Below, piece after piece: positions 44,264 through 55,073 of a stretch of 64,000 nt of DNA. Made by a program: the position numbers and the translations under genes. The stretch spans positions 3,415,648 to 3,479,647 of the forward strand of contig VZQC01001008.1 of assembly GCA_009823505.1 (NCBI GenBank), written 5' to 3'. The stretch is from Rhizomys pruinosus (lineage: Eukaryota > Chordata > Mammalia > Rodentia > Spalacidae). Position 1 is the first letter of the stretch; each line of letters starts with the position of its first letter. The notes under the pieces are model-generated. The model was not told where the DNA came from, searched no databases, and was given only the letters and a program-made list of their open reading frames with translations.

Positions 44264-45115
44264 AAAAGACAAATTTGTGGGACCAGATTCTTATCCTGAT
44301 CCAGTTCAGCTAGGGGACCTTGTGTTCCTAGGGTCCTACAGACACAGTCATTCACATGAGTAGAACCTCAGCTCATTTAAAAGGGAACTTACCAGGTCTT
44401 ACTAAGTGCTTCAGCAGCTGTTGAACTTTAGAGAATTGCTAACTTGGTTCACCTATTCAAGATAAAACTCCACTTTTCCAAAAGTGCTTAAGGTGAGACA
44501 TAAGAGAGCACAGTAAATCAATGAAAATCACCCTTTCCTCAATGGATGGTAGGACCAATATGAGACAAGCAAGCCAACAGTTCATGATCTCCTTTTGAAA
44601 TTATCCTCCTGGAAGGAAGCCTGATAACACATGTACTCACTCTTACTTGTGCTCCCCCCCCAGGAAATTCTTTTCTTGACTCCTATAAAAATCTTTTCAA
44701 GACATTCTACTGTTCTGTCAAAACTAACTTGTTGGCTTCAAGTGACTTAAAACCAAACTCTGTGTTTTATGACTTTTCTATTATTGCTGTGAGATCTCCA
44801 TCATACCTGGGTCTGTCACATTTATCCTGAAGCCTGACCTGCCTGAACTTTATCCCAATCTTAAAACTGTTCAGAATACCTCCTATGACTTTCAGGCATC
44901 ACTGAGCACCTGATATGCACCAACAATTCACTACAATCATGATTCTCTTCTGTCTCATAGGGGTCTCCAAACAAAAACCAAAAACCATGACAATGACTAG
45001 CTGACAAGATATCTCTCAAAAAAATCTCTGGCATTTTTATCTTGGGTGTAGCCAAAACCTATCTCACAGGACTTATGCCTGTGCAACAAGACAGATTTAA
45101 TGCCTGGTACTTTAT

Positions 45116-45269
45116 TTATTTATTTTTTGGTCTTTTCGACACAGGTCTCCCTGTAGCCCCAGCTGTCCCGGAACTTGCTCTATAGACCAGGCTGGACTTG
45201 AACTCACAAAGATCCCCTGCCTCTGCCTCCCAAGTGCTAGGATTAAAGGCATGTACCACCACACCCGGC
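45116..45269 (-). mobile_element. B1 SINE, antisense
   Basis: Antisense B1 ending in cacacccggc. The target-site duplication aatgcctggtacttta lies at about 45100-45115 and after 45270. Confidence 0.94.
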
Positions 45270-45383
45270 AATGCCTGGTACTTTAAATCTAGCCAACTAC
45301 CTGTAGCTGGAGAGGTCACAGACCCTAGAGGAGAAACTACACTGCCACTTTCCCACGCAATATTATTTTTAATTATATTCTTT

Positions 45384-45599
45384 TTTTAAAATTTTATTTA
45401 TTTTCGTATGTGTATGAATGTACTGTCTGCATGTAGGTTTGTGCACCGTGTTGTGCAATGCTGTGGAGGTCAGAAGAGGGTGTACAATTCCCCTGGAACT
45501 AGAGTTAAAGACGGTTCTCATGTGTGTGCTGGGGATCGAACCCGGGTCCTCTGCAAGAGTAGTCGGCGCTCTTAATCGCTAGGTCATCTCTCCAGCCCC
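45384..45599 (-). mobile_element. B2 SINE, antisense
   Basis: Antisense B2 with intact box B (gatcgaacccgggtcctctg on plus) and head (aatcgctaggtcatctctcc). There is a small deletion in the middle (gttctcatgtgtgtgctg). Confidence 0.92.
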
Positions 45600-45911
45600 T
45601 TAACTGCATTCTAAATGCCTAGGCTTTATAACCACAGATGAATGTAGCACCTTCCCCTCACCAAAGAAGCTTCTTTTCTGCAGCAGACAGAGGCTACTAC
45701 AGATACCCACAACTAGTCATAATGCAGAGTATAAATGGCTGGGGGAGTTCAGCCTCATTGATACATCTACAGCAGAACTTCTACACCCAAGGCTCAGGAA
45801 CTGAGTGAAAGAGGGAGAGGAAGACGGTAAGAAGCAGAGGACCAGGATGCCAGCTGCTAGATGGTGTCTTCCAGATGAGACAGGGAAGGCGCACCCCTGA
45901 AATCTCAACAG

Positions 45912-46012
45912 TATGGTTGCTTAGGGGTTCAGTTCTCAGCACCTACAGGTCAGCTAATAACTGTCTGTAAGTCCAGTTCCAGAGGATCTGATGTCCTTTC
46001 CTCTTCTGGCCA
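45912..46012 (+). mobile_element. B2-like fragment
   Basis: Partial body (gttctcagcacctacaggtc, agtccagttccagaggatct) without the tRNA-like 5' head or tail. Confidence 0.55.
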
Positions 46013-46198
46013 CACCATCCCCTCTTGGGTTCCCCTGCTGTCTTCTTTGCAATGCTTTCCAGTAAATCCTCTTGGTCTTTTTGAGCCATGGGTAATTCTA
46101 GTACTACCTGTGTCTCTGGCCCTCCCTGTGCTATGTGGCATGGCAGTTTTGAGTGTCAAGGTGGCTTTCCAAGATGTAGCCTCCAAATGATCTCTGAC

Positions 46199-46550
46199 TG
46201 CTGTGGTCTGAATGTTTGTATCTGCCTAAAATCAATATTTTGAAATTTAATCCCCAAAGCCATGGTGAGGCCCAGCATCTGGAGGCAGTTAGGTCATAAA
46301 GGTTGTACCATCATGAATGGAAGTAGTACCTTTATAAAAGAGGATTTGGGGAGCCTCTTTGTCCCTTCTACCATTAAGGATGAAGGATGACTAGAAGTAC
46401 CCTCTATGAGGAATGAGCCTCCCCATATACCACATCTGCTGCTACCGTAATCTTGGACTTTATAGCCTCCAGAACTCTAAGTAATTCATTTCAGTTTGTA
46501 AATCATCAATTTAAGAGATTTTGTTATAGCATCCTGGACAGACAAAGACA
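46199..46550 (+). mobile_element. MaLR (MST/MLT-type) LTR
   Basis: It shows typical MaLR LTR segments in order: tgtggtctgaatgtttgtat, aatttaatccccaaagcc, gttaggtcataaaggttgt, tttataaaagaggatttgg, and cttggactttatagcctcca. It is plus-oriented, opposite to Otud7a. Confidence 0.7.
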
Positions 46551-47441
46551 CTGACCCTATTGCCTTACCACTCCTGACTTGTACCTGTCTTTGTCAGCCT
46601 GGGTCCTATAAATATGGCCACTATAGACTGGCAAACGGCAGGCAGCTGTTTCTCACTGTTCTGTACTCTGGATGTCCCGGGTGAGGGTGTTGGCAGGTTT
46701 AGCTGCTGGTGAAGACCTCTGTCTTCCTGGCTTACGGATGACTACTTTCCCAGCATGTCATACTGGGGAGAGTGGACTCAGCTCTTTCTTCTTCTCTCAT
46801 TGGGACACTGTCATCATGACACCTCAGCCTTGTGACCACATCAAGACCAACTTCCTCCCAAAGGCCCTACCTTCTAGTACAATCATGTTGGGTTTAGGCT
46901 TTAGCATATGACTTTATGGAGGAGACAGTTTAGTCCACAGCAGCGTCTTTGTAAGGCATTTAGTTTACCAAATGCTGCTGTTTTAGTGTGGGACCATCTC
47001 TTTCCAGGTGTCGCCTAGGTAGTGGTCAAGAGGAACAGGGCAAAGATAATAGAGAACTGGTTTTGAAAAATTCAAATTCCACCTTGAGGATTTTTGTTAT
47101 GTTTCAGCTTCCATTTCCCTTCTTGCAAACTTAGGGTAGGCTGTGTGCTGTACCTTCAGGGTCCCAGTCCAGCCAAAAGAGTTCCTAGACAATTCAGAGT
47201 TAATTACGGTTCAACTCAATATTACATGCCAACTCTATATAAAATGCCTCTGCCATTCTTGTTTCTGATCCTCTGATATGTTTGTAATCAGGAGATTACA
47301 ACATTTTTTTTTAAAAAGAGTAAGATATAGGTAGGGCGGCAGAAGCAGCAACCCCAGTATACAAGGAGGAAATTGCTCAGATGTCTGAAAGTATGGGTGC
47401 ACAATGGCAGTATTTTATTTTTTTAGGGCAAACCCCTCAAG

Positions 47442-47603
47442 TTGGGCGTGGTGGCACATGCCTTTAATCCCAGCACCCGGGAGACAGGCAGGCAGATCTC
47501 TGTGAGTTCAATGCCAGCCTGGTCTACATACCAAGTTCTAGGCCAGCTGAGACTAAAGGGAGACCCTGTCTCAAAAAGACAAAACAAAACAACAACAACA
47601 AAA
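47442..47603 (+). mobile_element. B1 SINE
   Basis: B1 with the gctgagactaaagggagacc right half and a CAACAA-type tail. The flank agagcaaacccctc or gggcaaacccctc is the target-site duplication. Confidence 0.92.
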
Positions 47604-48059
47604 GATATATGTAGAGCAAACCCCTCGAGACTTCTGCATGAAGAAAGATGTCTTGGGGGCTCTCCCAACCGGCTTAAGTACTGTAAATATAACGGGGTCT
47701 TTCTTCTCTGACCTAGGAGTCCCAGGTCTTCTGTAAGAACTAATGAAACTTGGTTATTAGCTGCCAGCAGACTGAAACCTTAGATACCACAGTTCTTGGT
47801 GCAAAGCTGTTTTTTCACATGGGTCACAAGATACTGAGTTCATTATCCTACTGGAGAGGGAGAACAGACAAAATTCAACAGGATAAGCTAAAAAAACTGG
47901 AAGAGCACTCATGAACTTGAAGTAGAGGGAGCTTCCAGGACTGCAAGCCAACCTCAGTCTAGCAGTCACTGTCATTAGGAAATCTGCCACCAGAGGGAAG
48001 GCTGAGCCTCTCCAGAGAAGACTCCACACAGCCTACAACTTCGTCTGCATGATGTCTAG

Positions 48060-48420
48060 ACACCGATAAAAAATTACTAAGGATGTAAACAAATAATCTT
48101 CCAGGATTACATGGCTGAAAAAATGAGGTTAAAGAAAAAAATAATACCGAAATCCATATTTTGAATTACCTGACAGAGACTTTGAAGTGACTTGGATAAG
48201 AATGGTCAAGAAAGTAGAAGAAATGGGTCAAATGCTATATTAGAACCAATAATGTTCAGGAATTTTCCAAATTTGGTGATATAGCTTTTAGAAGGGCTGT
48301 AAACATTCACAGGAAATATGAATCAAAGTAAATGATGCCAGACACAGTAAAACTGTGAAGAATTAAAGATAAAATTTAAAAGCAGAGAAAAGTATTGAAA
48401 GAGAAATATTGAGATGGAAG
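48060..48420 (+). mobile_element. Possible old L1 5'/ORF1-region fragment
   Basis: A-rich sequence with segments such as gaattacctgacagagactt and gaaatgggtcaaatgctat that resemble old mammalian L1 near ORF1. The match is weak. Confidence 0.35.
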
Positions 48421-48587
48421 CTTACCCATGCACAGCCACATTACATGCACATGTTTACTGCGGCTCTGTTCACAAAAGCAAAAAGCTGGAACCAACCCAA
48501 GTGCCCTTCAACTGACAAGTGGATAGAGAAAATGTGGTACATCTACACAATGGAGTTCTATGCAGCAGTAAAGAAAGATGACATCAG

Positions 48588-48767
48588 CTGGGCGTGGTGG
48601 CACACGCCTTTAATCCTAGCACTTTGGAGGCAGAGGCAGGCGGATCTTTGTGAGTTCAAGGCCAGCCTGGTCTACAGAGTGAGTTCCAGGACAGCTGGGG
48701 CTACAGGGAGACCCTGTCTCGAAAAAAGACCCAAAAAAACAACAAAAAAAAAAAAAAAAAAAAAAAA
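48588..48767 (+). mobile_element. B1 SINE inserted in L1
   Basis: Near-consensus B1 with a long A-tail. The target-site duplication agatgacatca flanks it, and the L1 continues in register behind it. Confidence 0.95.
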
Positions 48768-48975
48768 GAAGATGACATCATGAAACTTTGCCAGGTAAAT
48801 GGATAGAGCTAGAATATCATGCTGAGTGAAGTAAGTAACACAGTCCCAGAAAAACAAACGACGAATGGTATCCCTCATCTGTGGATGCTAGGGCCAATTA
48901 CCTAGTAGTATTTCTTGTGCAGGGCTCCTTGGGCTTTTGTCCAAGTAGTTGGGAGGTGGTGCATCTTGAAAAAGA

Positions 48976-49083
48976 GAAGAAGAAGAAGAAGAAGAAGAAG
49001 AAAAGAAGGAGAAGAAGAGAAGAAGAAGAAGACGAAGAAGAAGAAGAAGAAGACAACAACAACAACAACAACAACAACAAACA
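48976..49083 (+). repeat. (GAA)n then (AAC)n tract
   Basis: About 60 bp of GAA/GAAG repeats are followed by nine or so AAC units, in the 3' UTR of the L1 at 48425. One strand is pure purine for about 70 bp. Confidence 0.95.
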
Positions 49084-49315
49084 AAACACAAGAAAACAGA
49101 AAAGACTGTGTCAAAGAACTGACGAAACAAAAAAATCTGCACTTCAAATAGTCACACTTCATATCAAGAAAGAAAAGACTGAGAAAAAGATGATGAAAAA
49201 GATGTTTTGGCAGAATGCATGAGCTCTGGTAGTGGTATCGGTGGAGGGGAGTAGGGGGTAGGGGGGACTCGGCGTGTAGATTTGATGTAACAAACACTTG
49301 TAATATTGTACTATA

Positions 49316-49324
49316 TATCTATAT

Positions 49325-49355
<31 letters not shown>

Positions 49356-49357
49356 AA
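49316..49357. repeat. (AT)n microsatellite
   Basis: AT-dinucleotide run at the L1 3' end. Confidence 0.95.
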
Positions 49358-49860
49358 ACAATTAAAAAAGTAGAAAAAAAAGCTTATCCACAACGCAGTG
49401 AGACCATTAAAGTGCTGAATGAAAACAACCTCCAATCTAGAGTCTGTATCCAGAAAGATTATCCTCAACAGTGAACTAGCTAGGAAAATAAGGAACCTTC
49501 TCACCAGGACAGAGGTCATCTGTGAAAATCCTATAGCTGGCTGACACGGTGTTTAAAGGCAGATGTAGCATGATGGCAGCCTAGGATGGGGAACAATATT
49601 TAGCACGATGAGGGACCTGAGCCAGTGCAATAATGCAGAAATAAAAGGCCAAAGTATGGGAAAAAATGAATAAAACTGAACTTATTAGTATCTCTCGACC
49701 CTCATTAGAAGCTTCTTTCTTCTGTACATGGATATTAATACTGGGAACAACAGCTGGTTCAAGTGCAGACACTAATGGACTGTGGAGGGCTAGATGGGAC
49801 ATCTACATCATTCTCCTCCTCCCGAGGCTTAGGGATCATCATAAGAGACAGGAAAGGGCA

Positions 49861-49994
49861 GCCGGGTGTGGTGGCGCACACCTTCAATCCTAGCACTTGG
49901 GAGGCAGAGGCACACGGATCTTTGTGAGTTCAAGGCCAGCCTGGTCTACAGAGTGAGTTCTAGGACAGCTGGGGCTACAGGGAGACCCTGTCTT

Positions 49995-49995
<1 letters not shown>
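49861..49995 (+). mobile_element. B1 SINE with (GA)n tail
   Basis: Full B1 (gccgggtgtggtggcgcaca). Its tail has become a GA repeat at 49996-50053. Confidence 0.93.

Positions 49996-50053
<58 letters not shown>
49996..50053. repeat. (GA)n microsatellite
   Basis: About 29 GA units grown from the tail of the preceding B1. Confidence 0.97.
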
Positions 50054-50056
<3 letters not shown>

Positions 50057-50079
50057 GAAAGGGGAAGACTGTAAGATCT

Positions 50080-50580
50080 AGACTTGGAGGAATGCTGTGA
50101 AACAGTACTGTCTGGACACTACACGCCCACTATGCACAAGACTGTGACTCCATACATAAAACTTGCATAATATCAAGCCAGACAAAATTCTAGCATGGTC
50201 CCAGAAGGGGATGGTGGAGCCCACCCGTTTGGGGAGCTTTGGCACTTGACTGTTTCTGGGAGAAGGAAAGTGTGTTAGTTACTTTTCTGTTGCTGTGATA
50301 AAGCACTATTAGCAAGGCAAACTACAGAAGGAAGAGTTTATTTGGCTTACAGTTCCAGAGGGATTAGAGTGCATCATGGTGGGCCCACTTCCATGTGCAT
50401 ACTGGCAGCATGAACTAAGTGGGTTTAAAAAAAGAGTGCATAAGGTTGGGAGGGAGAAGTGGTGGTAGGTTATGGGAGGAGTTGAAAGGGAGGAAGTAGG
50501 GATAGATTTGATAAAAAACACATTGTATACGTACGTGAAATTTTCAAACAATAAATAAAAATACGTTTAAAAAGTTAGTA
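50080..50580 (+). mobile_element. Rodent L1 3' UTR fragment
   Basis: Segments such as gactgtaagatctagacttg, tgtctggacactac, ggttgggagggagaagtgg and a final AATAAATAAAA tail resemble rodent L1 3' UTR. A stretch at 50275-50400 (gtgttagttacttttctgtt onwards) looks like an inserted repeat of a family I do not identify. Confidence 0.55.
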
Positions 50581-50583
50581 GCC

Positions 50584-50798
50584 GGGGCTGGAGAGATGGC
50601 CTAGGGTTGGGAGCTCCGACTGCTCTTGCAGAGGACCAGGGTTTGATCCCCAGCACCCACATGGTGGCTGAGAACTGTCTTTAACTCCAGTTCCAGGGGA
50701 ATCCGACACCCCCTTCTGACCTCTGCGGTATTGCACGACACGGGTGCACAAACCTACATGCAGACAGTACATTCATACACGTAAAAAATAAATAAAAT
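50584..50798 (+). mobile_element. B2 SINE (first of a pair)
   Basis: B2 with an altered box A (gcctagggttgggagctcc) and near-intact box B. Its AAATAAATAAAATT tail leads directly into a second B2. Confidence 0.9.
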
Positions 50799-50799
50799 T

Positions 50800-51050
50800 G
50801 GGACTGGAGAGATGGCCTAGCAGTTAAGAGCGCTGACTGCTCTTGCAGAGGACCCGGGTTCGATCCCCAGCACCCACATGGCGACTGAGAACTGTCTGCA
50901 ACTCCAATTCCAGGAGAACTCCAGTTCCAGGGAATCCAACACCCTCCTCTGACCTCTATGGCATTGCACGACACGGGTGCACAAACCTACATGCAGACAG
51001 TACATTCATACACATAAATAAAAACATAAATTAAAAAAATAAAATTAAAA
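50800..51050 (+). mobile_element. B2 SINE (second of a pair)
   Basis: Full-length B2 with intact box A and box B (gacccgggttcgatcccc), directly behind the previous one in the same orientation. Confidence 0.93.
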
Positions 51051-51099
51051 AAGTAGCCAATATAATCTTGAAAAAAAGTCAGAGCATTTATAGTTCTTG

Positions 51100-52150
51100 A
51101 TTTATTCTGATGGTAATCAGGGTGGTGTAGAATTGGTGAAAAAAAGACAGATCAATAGAACAAAATGTAGAGGGACTGGAACAGACCTACAAAGCTATGG
51201 CCAAGCAACTTTCTGTAACAGCTATCTGGGCTAGCAATGAAAGAAAACTGGGTTCAAACAAAAGGTACTAGAATGGATACATGGATACATGGAAAAATAA
51301 CTTCAATATCCACTTTGGACCATAAGTACAAATTAATTTGAACTGGATCATAGACATAATTACAAGAACTAAACTTACAATGATCCTGAGGTCTAAATAA
51401 AAAGTTAAAACTATAATACATATTAAAAAATAAAAATGCTGTTATTGAAATAGACAAAAAACTAGGGCATCTGACCCAGTCAACTTCCTATCTATTCAAA
51501 GACTCCATTATACAGTGAGGGGAGCCTCCAATTGGGAGAAAATATACATAAGACATTATGTGAGAAAGGAATTGAAGACAAATGTGGAGGAAACTCCTAC
51601 AAATCAACAGGAACCAGAAACCAACCTAATAAATGGACAAAAGACTTAAAAATAAGTTTACTAAGCTAGTGGCATGCGCCTATAATATCAGCACTGGGAA
51701 GAGCAGTGGGTGGGGGCGACAGAGGCAGATGGATCTCTGCCAGTTCCAGGCCAGCTGGGACTAAAGGGAGACCCTGTCTCAAAAAGACCAAAAAAATTTA
51801 ATAGACCTGAACTTTAGATGGCCAAAAAGCACATGAAAAGATGCTTAATGTTAATACTCACCAAAGTAACACAGATTTAAATGACAGCAAGTCACTGTTT
51901 AACATCCTCCTAGACCTGATATGGACCAACAGCAGCAGATGCTGGGATACAGAGCAAATGGAGCTTTTGATTTGCTGTTGCAAGTGGAAAATGACTCAAT
52001 GATCTTGGAAAATCTTTTGGCAATCTCTAACAAAATTAAGCATACACATACCATATGATCCAACAATTGTATTCTTGGATATTAATCCAAGAGAAATGAA
52101 AACATCTGTGTACAAAATATTCATAAACAGCTTCATACATCTGAGGTTGT
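51100..52150 (+). mobile_element. Old L1 ORF2 C-terminal fragment, with a B1 inserted
   Basis: Segments match L1 ORF2 in order: gatcaatagaacaaaatgta, agacaaaaaactagggcatc, attgggagaaaatatacata, aataaatggacaaaagactt, accatatgatccaacaattg and ttaatccaagagaaatgaaa. Many stops are present. Confidence 0.75.
51664..51798 (+). mobile_element. B1 SINE inserted in L1
   Basis: Diverged B1 with an insertion near ggaagagcagtgggtggggg. The right half gctgggactaaagggagacc is clear. Confidence 0.82.
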
Positions 52151-52207
52151 ATCTCTGAAATAATCAGCAGTTAATAGTGGTCTTGGGCTCTGTTTTCTAG
52201 TGACTTT

Positions 52208-52285
52208 GTATTAGTCTGTTTTCTGCTGCTATAACAAATTACTTGAGGTTGAAAATAAACCAAAGGGATTCATTTAGCACAGATT
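52208..52285 (-). mobile_element. MaLR LTR end, antisense
   Basis: tgtattagtctgttttctgc then gctataacaaattacttga reads as the antisense 3' end of a MaLR LTR. Confidence 0.4.
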
Positions 52286-52318
52286 TTAATTATTTATTTG
52301 TATTCTTTGACAATTTCA

Positions 52319-52358
52319 CATGCACACACACACACATGCACACACACACACACACAAA
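52319..52358. repeat. (CA)n microsatellite
   Basis: CA repeat with two ATGCA interruptions. Confidence 0.95.
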
Positions 52359-52407
52359 ATGAATTTTGGTCATTTTCTTTTTTTTTTTCTTTTTTTTTTT
52401 TTTTTTN

Positions 52408-53660
52408 ACCCAAAATATGCATATATGCAATAGTCAACACCACATATACTCAAGATTATGATGTGCAGTAATAATGAGGTCCATCTATAGAGATGACTCT
52501 GAAGAAATGCTCGAGTGAGCTTTACTGAGATGACTTCCATCTACCATGAGCAGTTGATGATGTCTTTTTTTTTTTTTTTTCTTTGTCTTTGTAGGGCTGA
52601 AAGATGTCATGTTTTCCTTAGAATTGTTTTGAAGGCTCGTGACTAAGCCTAATGTGGCAAGGCAAACCCACCTTAAAGACGAGGTTGATCCACACAATCA
52701 GCCCTTAGCTTGGATTTGATCCTGCGTCCCTTGTTGCTGGGCGTACATTGCGAGACTAGCCCCCAGGCCTACTTTTGGAGGTTCAAAAGGCCCATTGGCC
52801 TGGCCTTCTTTACCCAAAATTGTGAGGCTATTTTCACCAGGACCAGCAATGGGGGCTACAGGAGACCCTGTCTCGAAAGACCCAAAAAAAAAGGGCTCTG
52901 GCCAAGTATCGACAGTGACACAGCTCAATAAGTGTCCTTACCTCTGTTTCTCTCAGTGAACTTTCCCTGAGTAGACCTTTGGTTGTAGAAGGTTACTTCT
53001 GGAGACGCCTGAGAAATCTCGCCACGCCCGATATCAACATAAGGTACAAGTAGCTTTCCGCGTGTAAGTGCTGAACAGACTGGGTCCGGCAGTTCCAGTA
53101 TACCTGGATTAACATCTCGAAGTTCAGGTAGATAGCTTGCTGTTGTCCGATACGCCTCAAGGCCTCTCCTAGAGTGCCCTTGTTTTCCTCTGCTGGAACT
53201 CATGTCTCATCGTCACGCTTGGAGTGCGTTGAAGGAATTGTTGTGAAGGAGTAATCGAGTATTTCCAGGATAAGCTTTAGCTCCTCAAAGTCCAACTTGG
53301 GCCTCTCACACTCGAGAGCTGGGATGTCTCAGACACGATCCCTTACCCTTTGTCAATAAGGTAGCTGTCGGCAACAGTCTTGCCCTCCTTGCTAACATTA
53401 CATCCTTTAGTAAGCACCTGGGTCGAAATTCGACTGAGCTGTGTAGTGCTGATAGGTTTGTAGTTGTTTGTTGCCTTTCAAGAGTTCATGTGTTAGAATC
53501 TTGGTCCCTAGGTCTGTGAGGTGACAGAATAAAGCCTTTAAGAAGTAAGGATTTGCCAGCCGGGCATGGTGGGCACTCGCCTTTAATCCTAGCACTCGGA
53601 GGCAGAGGGCAGGCGGATCTTTGTGAGTTCAAGGCCAGCCTGGTTACAGGTGAGTTCCAG
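52408..53660. repeat. Inverted duplication, noisy arm
   Basis: This arm begins right after a lone N at 52407. Read in reverse complement, its ends match 54926-55610: aaaatatgcatatatgca near 52413, ctgaaagatgtcatgttttc near 52599, tttagtaagcacctgggt near 53406, and ttcaagagttcatgtgttag near 53477. Next to the other arm it has many single-base insertions, and roughly 700 bp (52650-53390) that do not align. That middle part includes a B1 3' end at 52848-52891 and otherwise matches no repeat I know. Confidence 0.75.
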
Positions 53661-53680
53661 GACACTGGGTAAAAAAAAAA
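53556..53680 (+). mobile_element. B1 SINE with unusual indels
   Basis: It is the counterpart of the antisense B1 at 54916. It shares the diagnostic actcgcctttaatcctagca, but has extra G and missing bases (ggtgggcactcg, cagagggcaggc, ctggttacagg), then ends early in long A runs. Confidence 0.85.
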
Positions 53681-53734
53681 AAAAAAAAGAAAGCCCAAAA
53701 AAAAAAAAAAAAGGAGAATGGCTAATAGAAGGTG

Positions 53735-54010
53735 GTCTGGTCATTGCTATGATGCTCTCAGAAGGGATTAATTTAGTTACTATGAGAACCTGGTTAGTTC
53801 TCAAAAAAGGAAGTAATTGTAAAAGAGTGAGCCTGGTCCTTCAGTCCTTCTGGCTTCCTCTCTCACTATGTAACTGCTCTGATCCTCCCATGTGTGCTCC
53901 CACCATGATGTTATCCAGCCATGACGCCTTCACCAGAAGCCAAACACATGTATCAGCATCATCTTGGACTTTTAGCCTCAAAATCTGTATGCTCCAAGAC
54001 TGAGCCAGTC
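53735..54010 (+). mobile_element. MaLR LTR 3' part
   Basis: gattaatttagttactatga, ggttagttctcaaaaaagga, ccatgacgccttcaccagaa and atcttggacttttagcctca are typical of MST/MLT-type LTR. Sequence quality appears normal here. Confidence 0.5.
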
Positions 54011-54214
54011 AACATTCTTCATGGGTCAGGGAGAGGATCATGAAGTGCACACCCCCCTTGAGAAACAGATAGCAAGTAATAGGGGCTGGAGCAAGGTCAT
54101 GTCACTTTCTTTAGTGGTACAGCCATTGATAAGTTGTTCATGTTCCAGTAAATAATTCCTCACCCACGTTCATGCAAGCAGCCCTAATTAAAACTCAGTG
54201 GGGGGGGGGGGGGG

Positions 54215-54425
54215 GGGGGCTGGAGAGATGGCTCAGCCGTTAAAATCACTGACTGCTCTTGCAGTCGGGTTTGATTCCTAGTACCCATATGGCGGCTAAG
54301 AACCATCTTTAACTCCAGTTCCAAGGGAAATCTGACGCCCTCTTCTGACATCGCACAGCATTGCACGACAACACAGGTGCACCAACCGAATGCAGACAGT
54401 ACACCATATGACATAAAAAAATAAA
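54215..54425 (+). mobile_element. B2 SINE with poly-G at its head
   Basis: B2 body with a shortened box B area (cagtcgggtttgattcc). It is preceded by a 19-G run at 54201-54219. The flanks aaaactcagt and aaaactcaat are the likely target-site duplication. Confidence 0.87.
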
Positions 54426-54582
54426 TAAATAATTTTTAAAAACTCAATAGGGACAACACACAACACACAAGGGCACTCTCCAAAAGTAAGGAAGGGACTT
54501 TAATTGGGGGAATAGAAAGATTTTAGCAGGAGAGGAAGGAAGAGAGGGAAATGGGGTGGGCATGAAAAGAACCAAAATTCGC

Positions 54583-54725
54583 CCGGGGTCTGGTGGCGCA
54601 CGCCTTTAAATTCCTAGCACTTGGGAGGCAGAGCCAGCGGATCTTTTTGAGTTCAAGCCAGCCTGGTCTACAGAGTGAGTTCCAGGGACAGCTGGGACTG
54701 CAGGGAGACCGCTGTCTAAAAAGAC
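54583..54725 (+). mobile_element. B1 SINE with indels
   Basis: B1 of the window type with extra and missing bases (cctttaaattcctagc, gcagagccagcgg, gttccagggacagctgg). Confidence 0.87.
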
Positions 54726-54915
54726 TGGGAACCCCAGAGGAACTGCAGGTGGACAGAGTAACTTGAGCAGGAGTCTGGGGGAGGGTGTGCAGGTTTTAGG
54801 GGGATGATGGACAGCACCCTTTTAGGTGTAGATGGGTAAAAATGGAGCCATCTGTTCAGAAGCAATATGTACAGTGCCTGCCAGTTACTCTTCAATTAAA
54901 AGATTACAAAAATCC

Positions 54916-55073
54916 TTTTTTTTTTTGGTCTTTTCAAGACAGGGTCTATTTGTAGCCCCAGCTGTCCTGGAACTCACTCTGTAGACCAGGCTGGCCTTGA
55001 ACTCACAAAGATCCGCCTGCCTCTGCCTCCCGAGTGCTAGGATTAAAGGCGAGTGCCACCATGCCCGGCTGGC
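54916..55073 (-). mobile_element. B1 SINE, antisense, clean
   Basis: Near-consensus antisense B1 ending in gccaccatgcccggc. It belongs to the clean arm of the inverted duplication. Confidence 0.94.

Larger units (their letters stand above)
48425..49370 (+). mobile_element. L1 3' end, split by a B1
   Basis: The ORF2 3'-end sequence (aaaaagctggaaccaaccca, gtggtacatctacacaatgg, atcatgctgagtgaagtaag) is followed by a 3' UTR with a GAA/AAC-rich tract, a short G-rich stretch and an A-rich end. The same 3' UTR type recurs at 55600 and, antisense, at 57320. Confidence 0.8.

Noticed and set aside
48881..49222. Open frame with Lys/Glu and Asn runs
   Set aside because: It is a translation of the GAA/AAC microsatellite in an L1 3' UTR.
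52925..53203. Minus-strand open frame of 92 codons in non-repetitive sequence
   Set aside because: It lies in the unalignable part of the noisy inverted-repeat arm, and I recognise no protein family. It may be foreign or erroneous sequence; a protein search would settle it.
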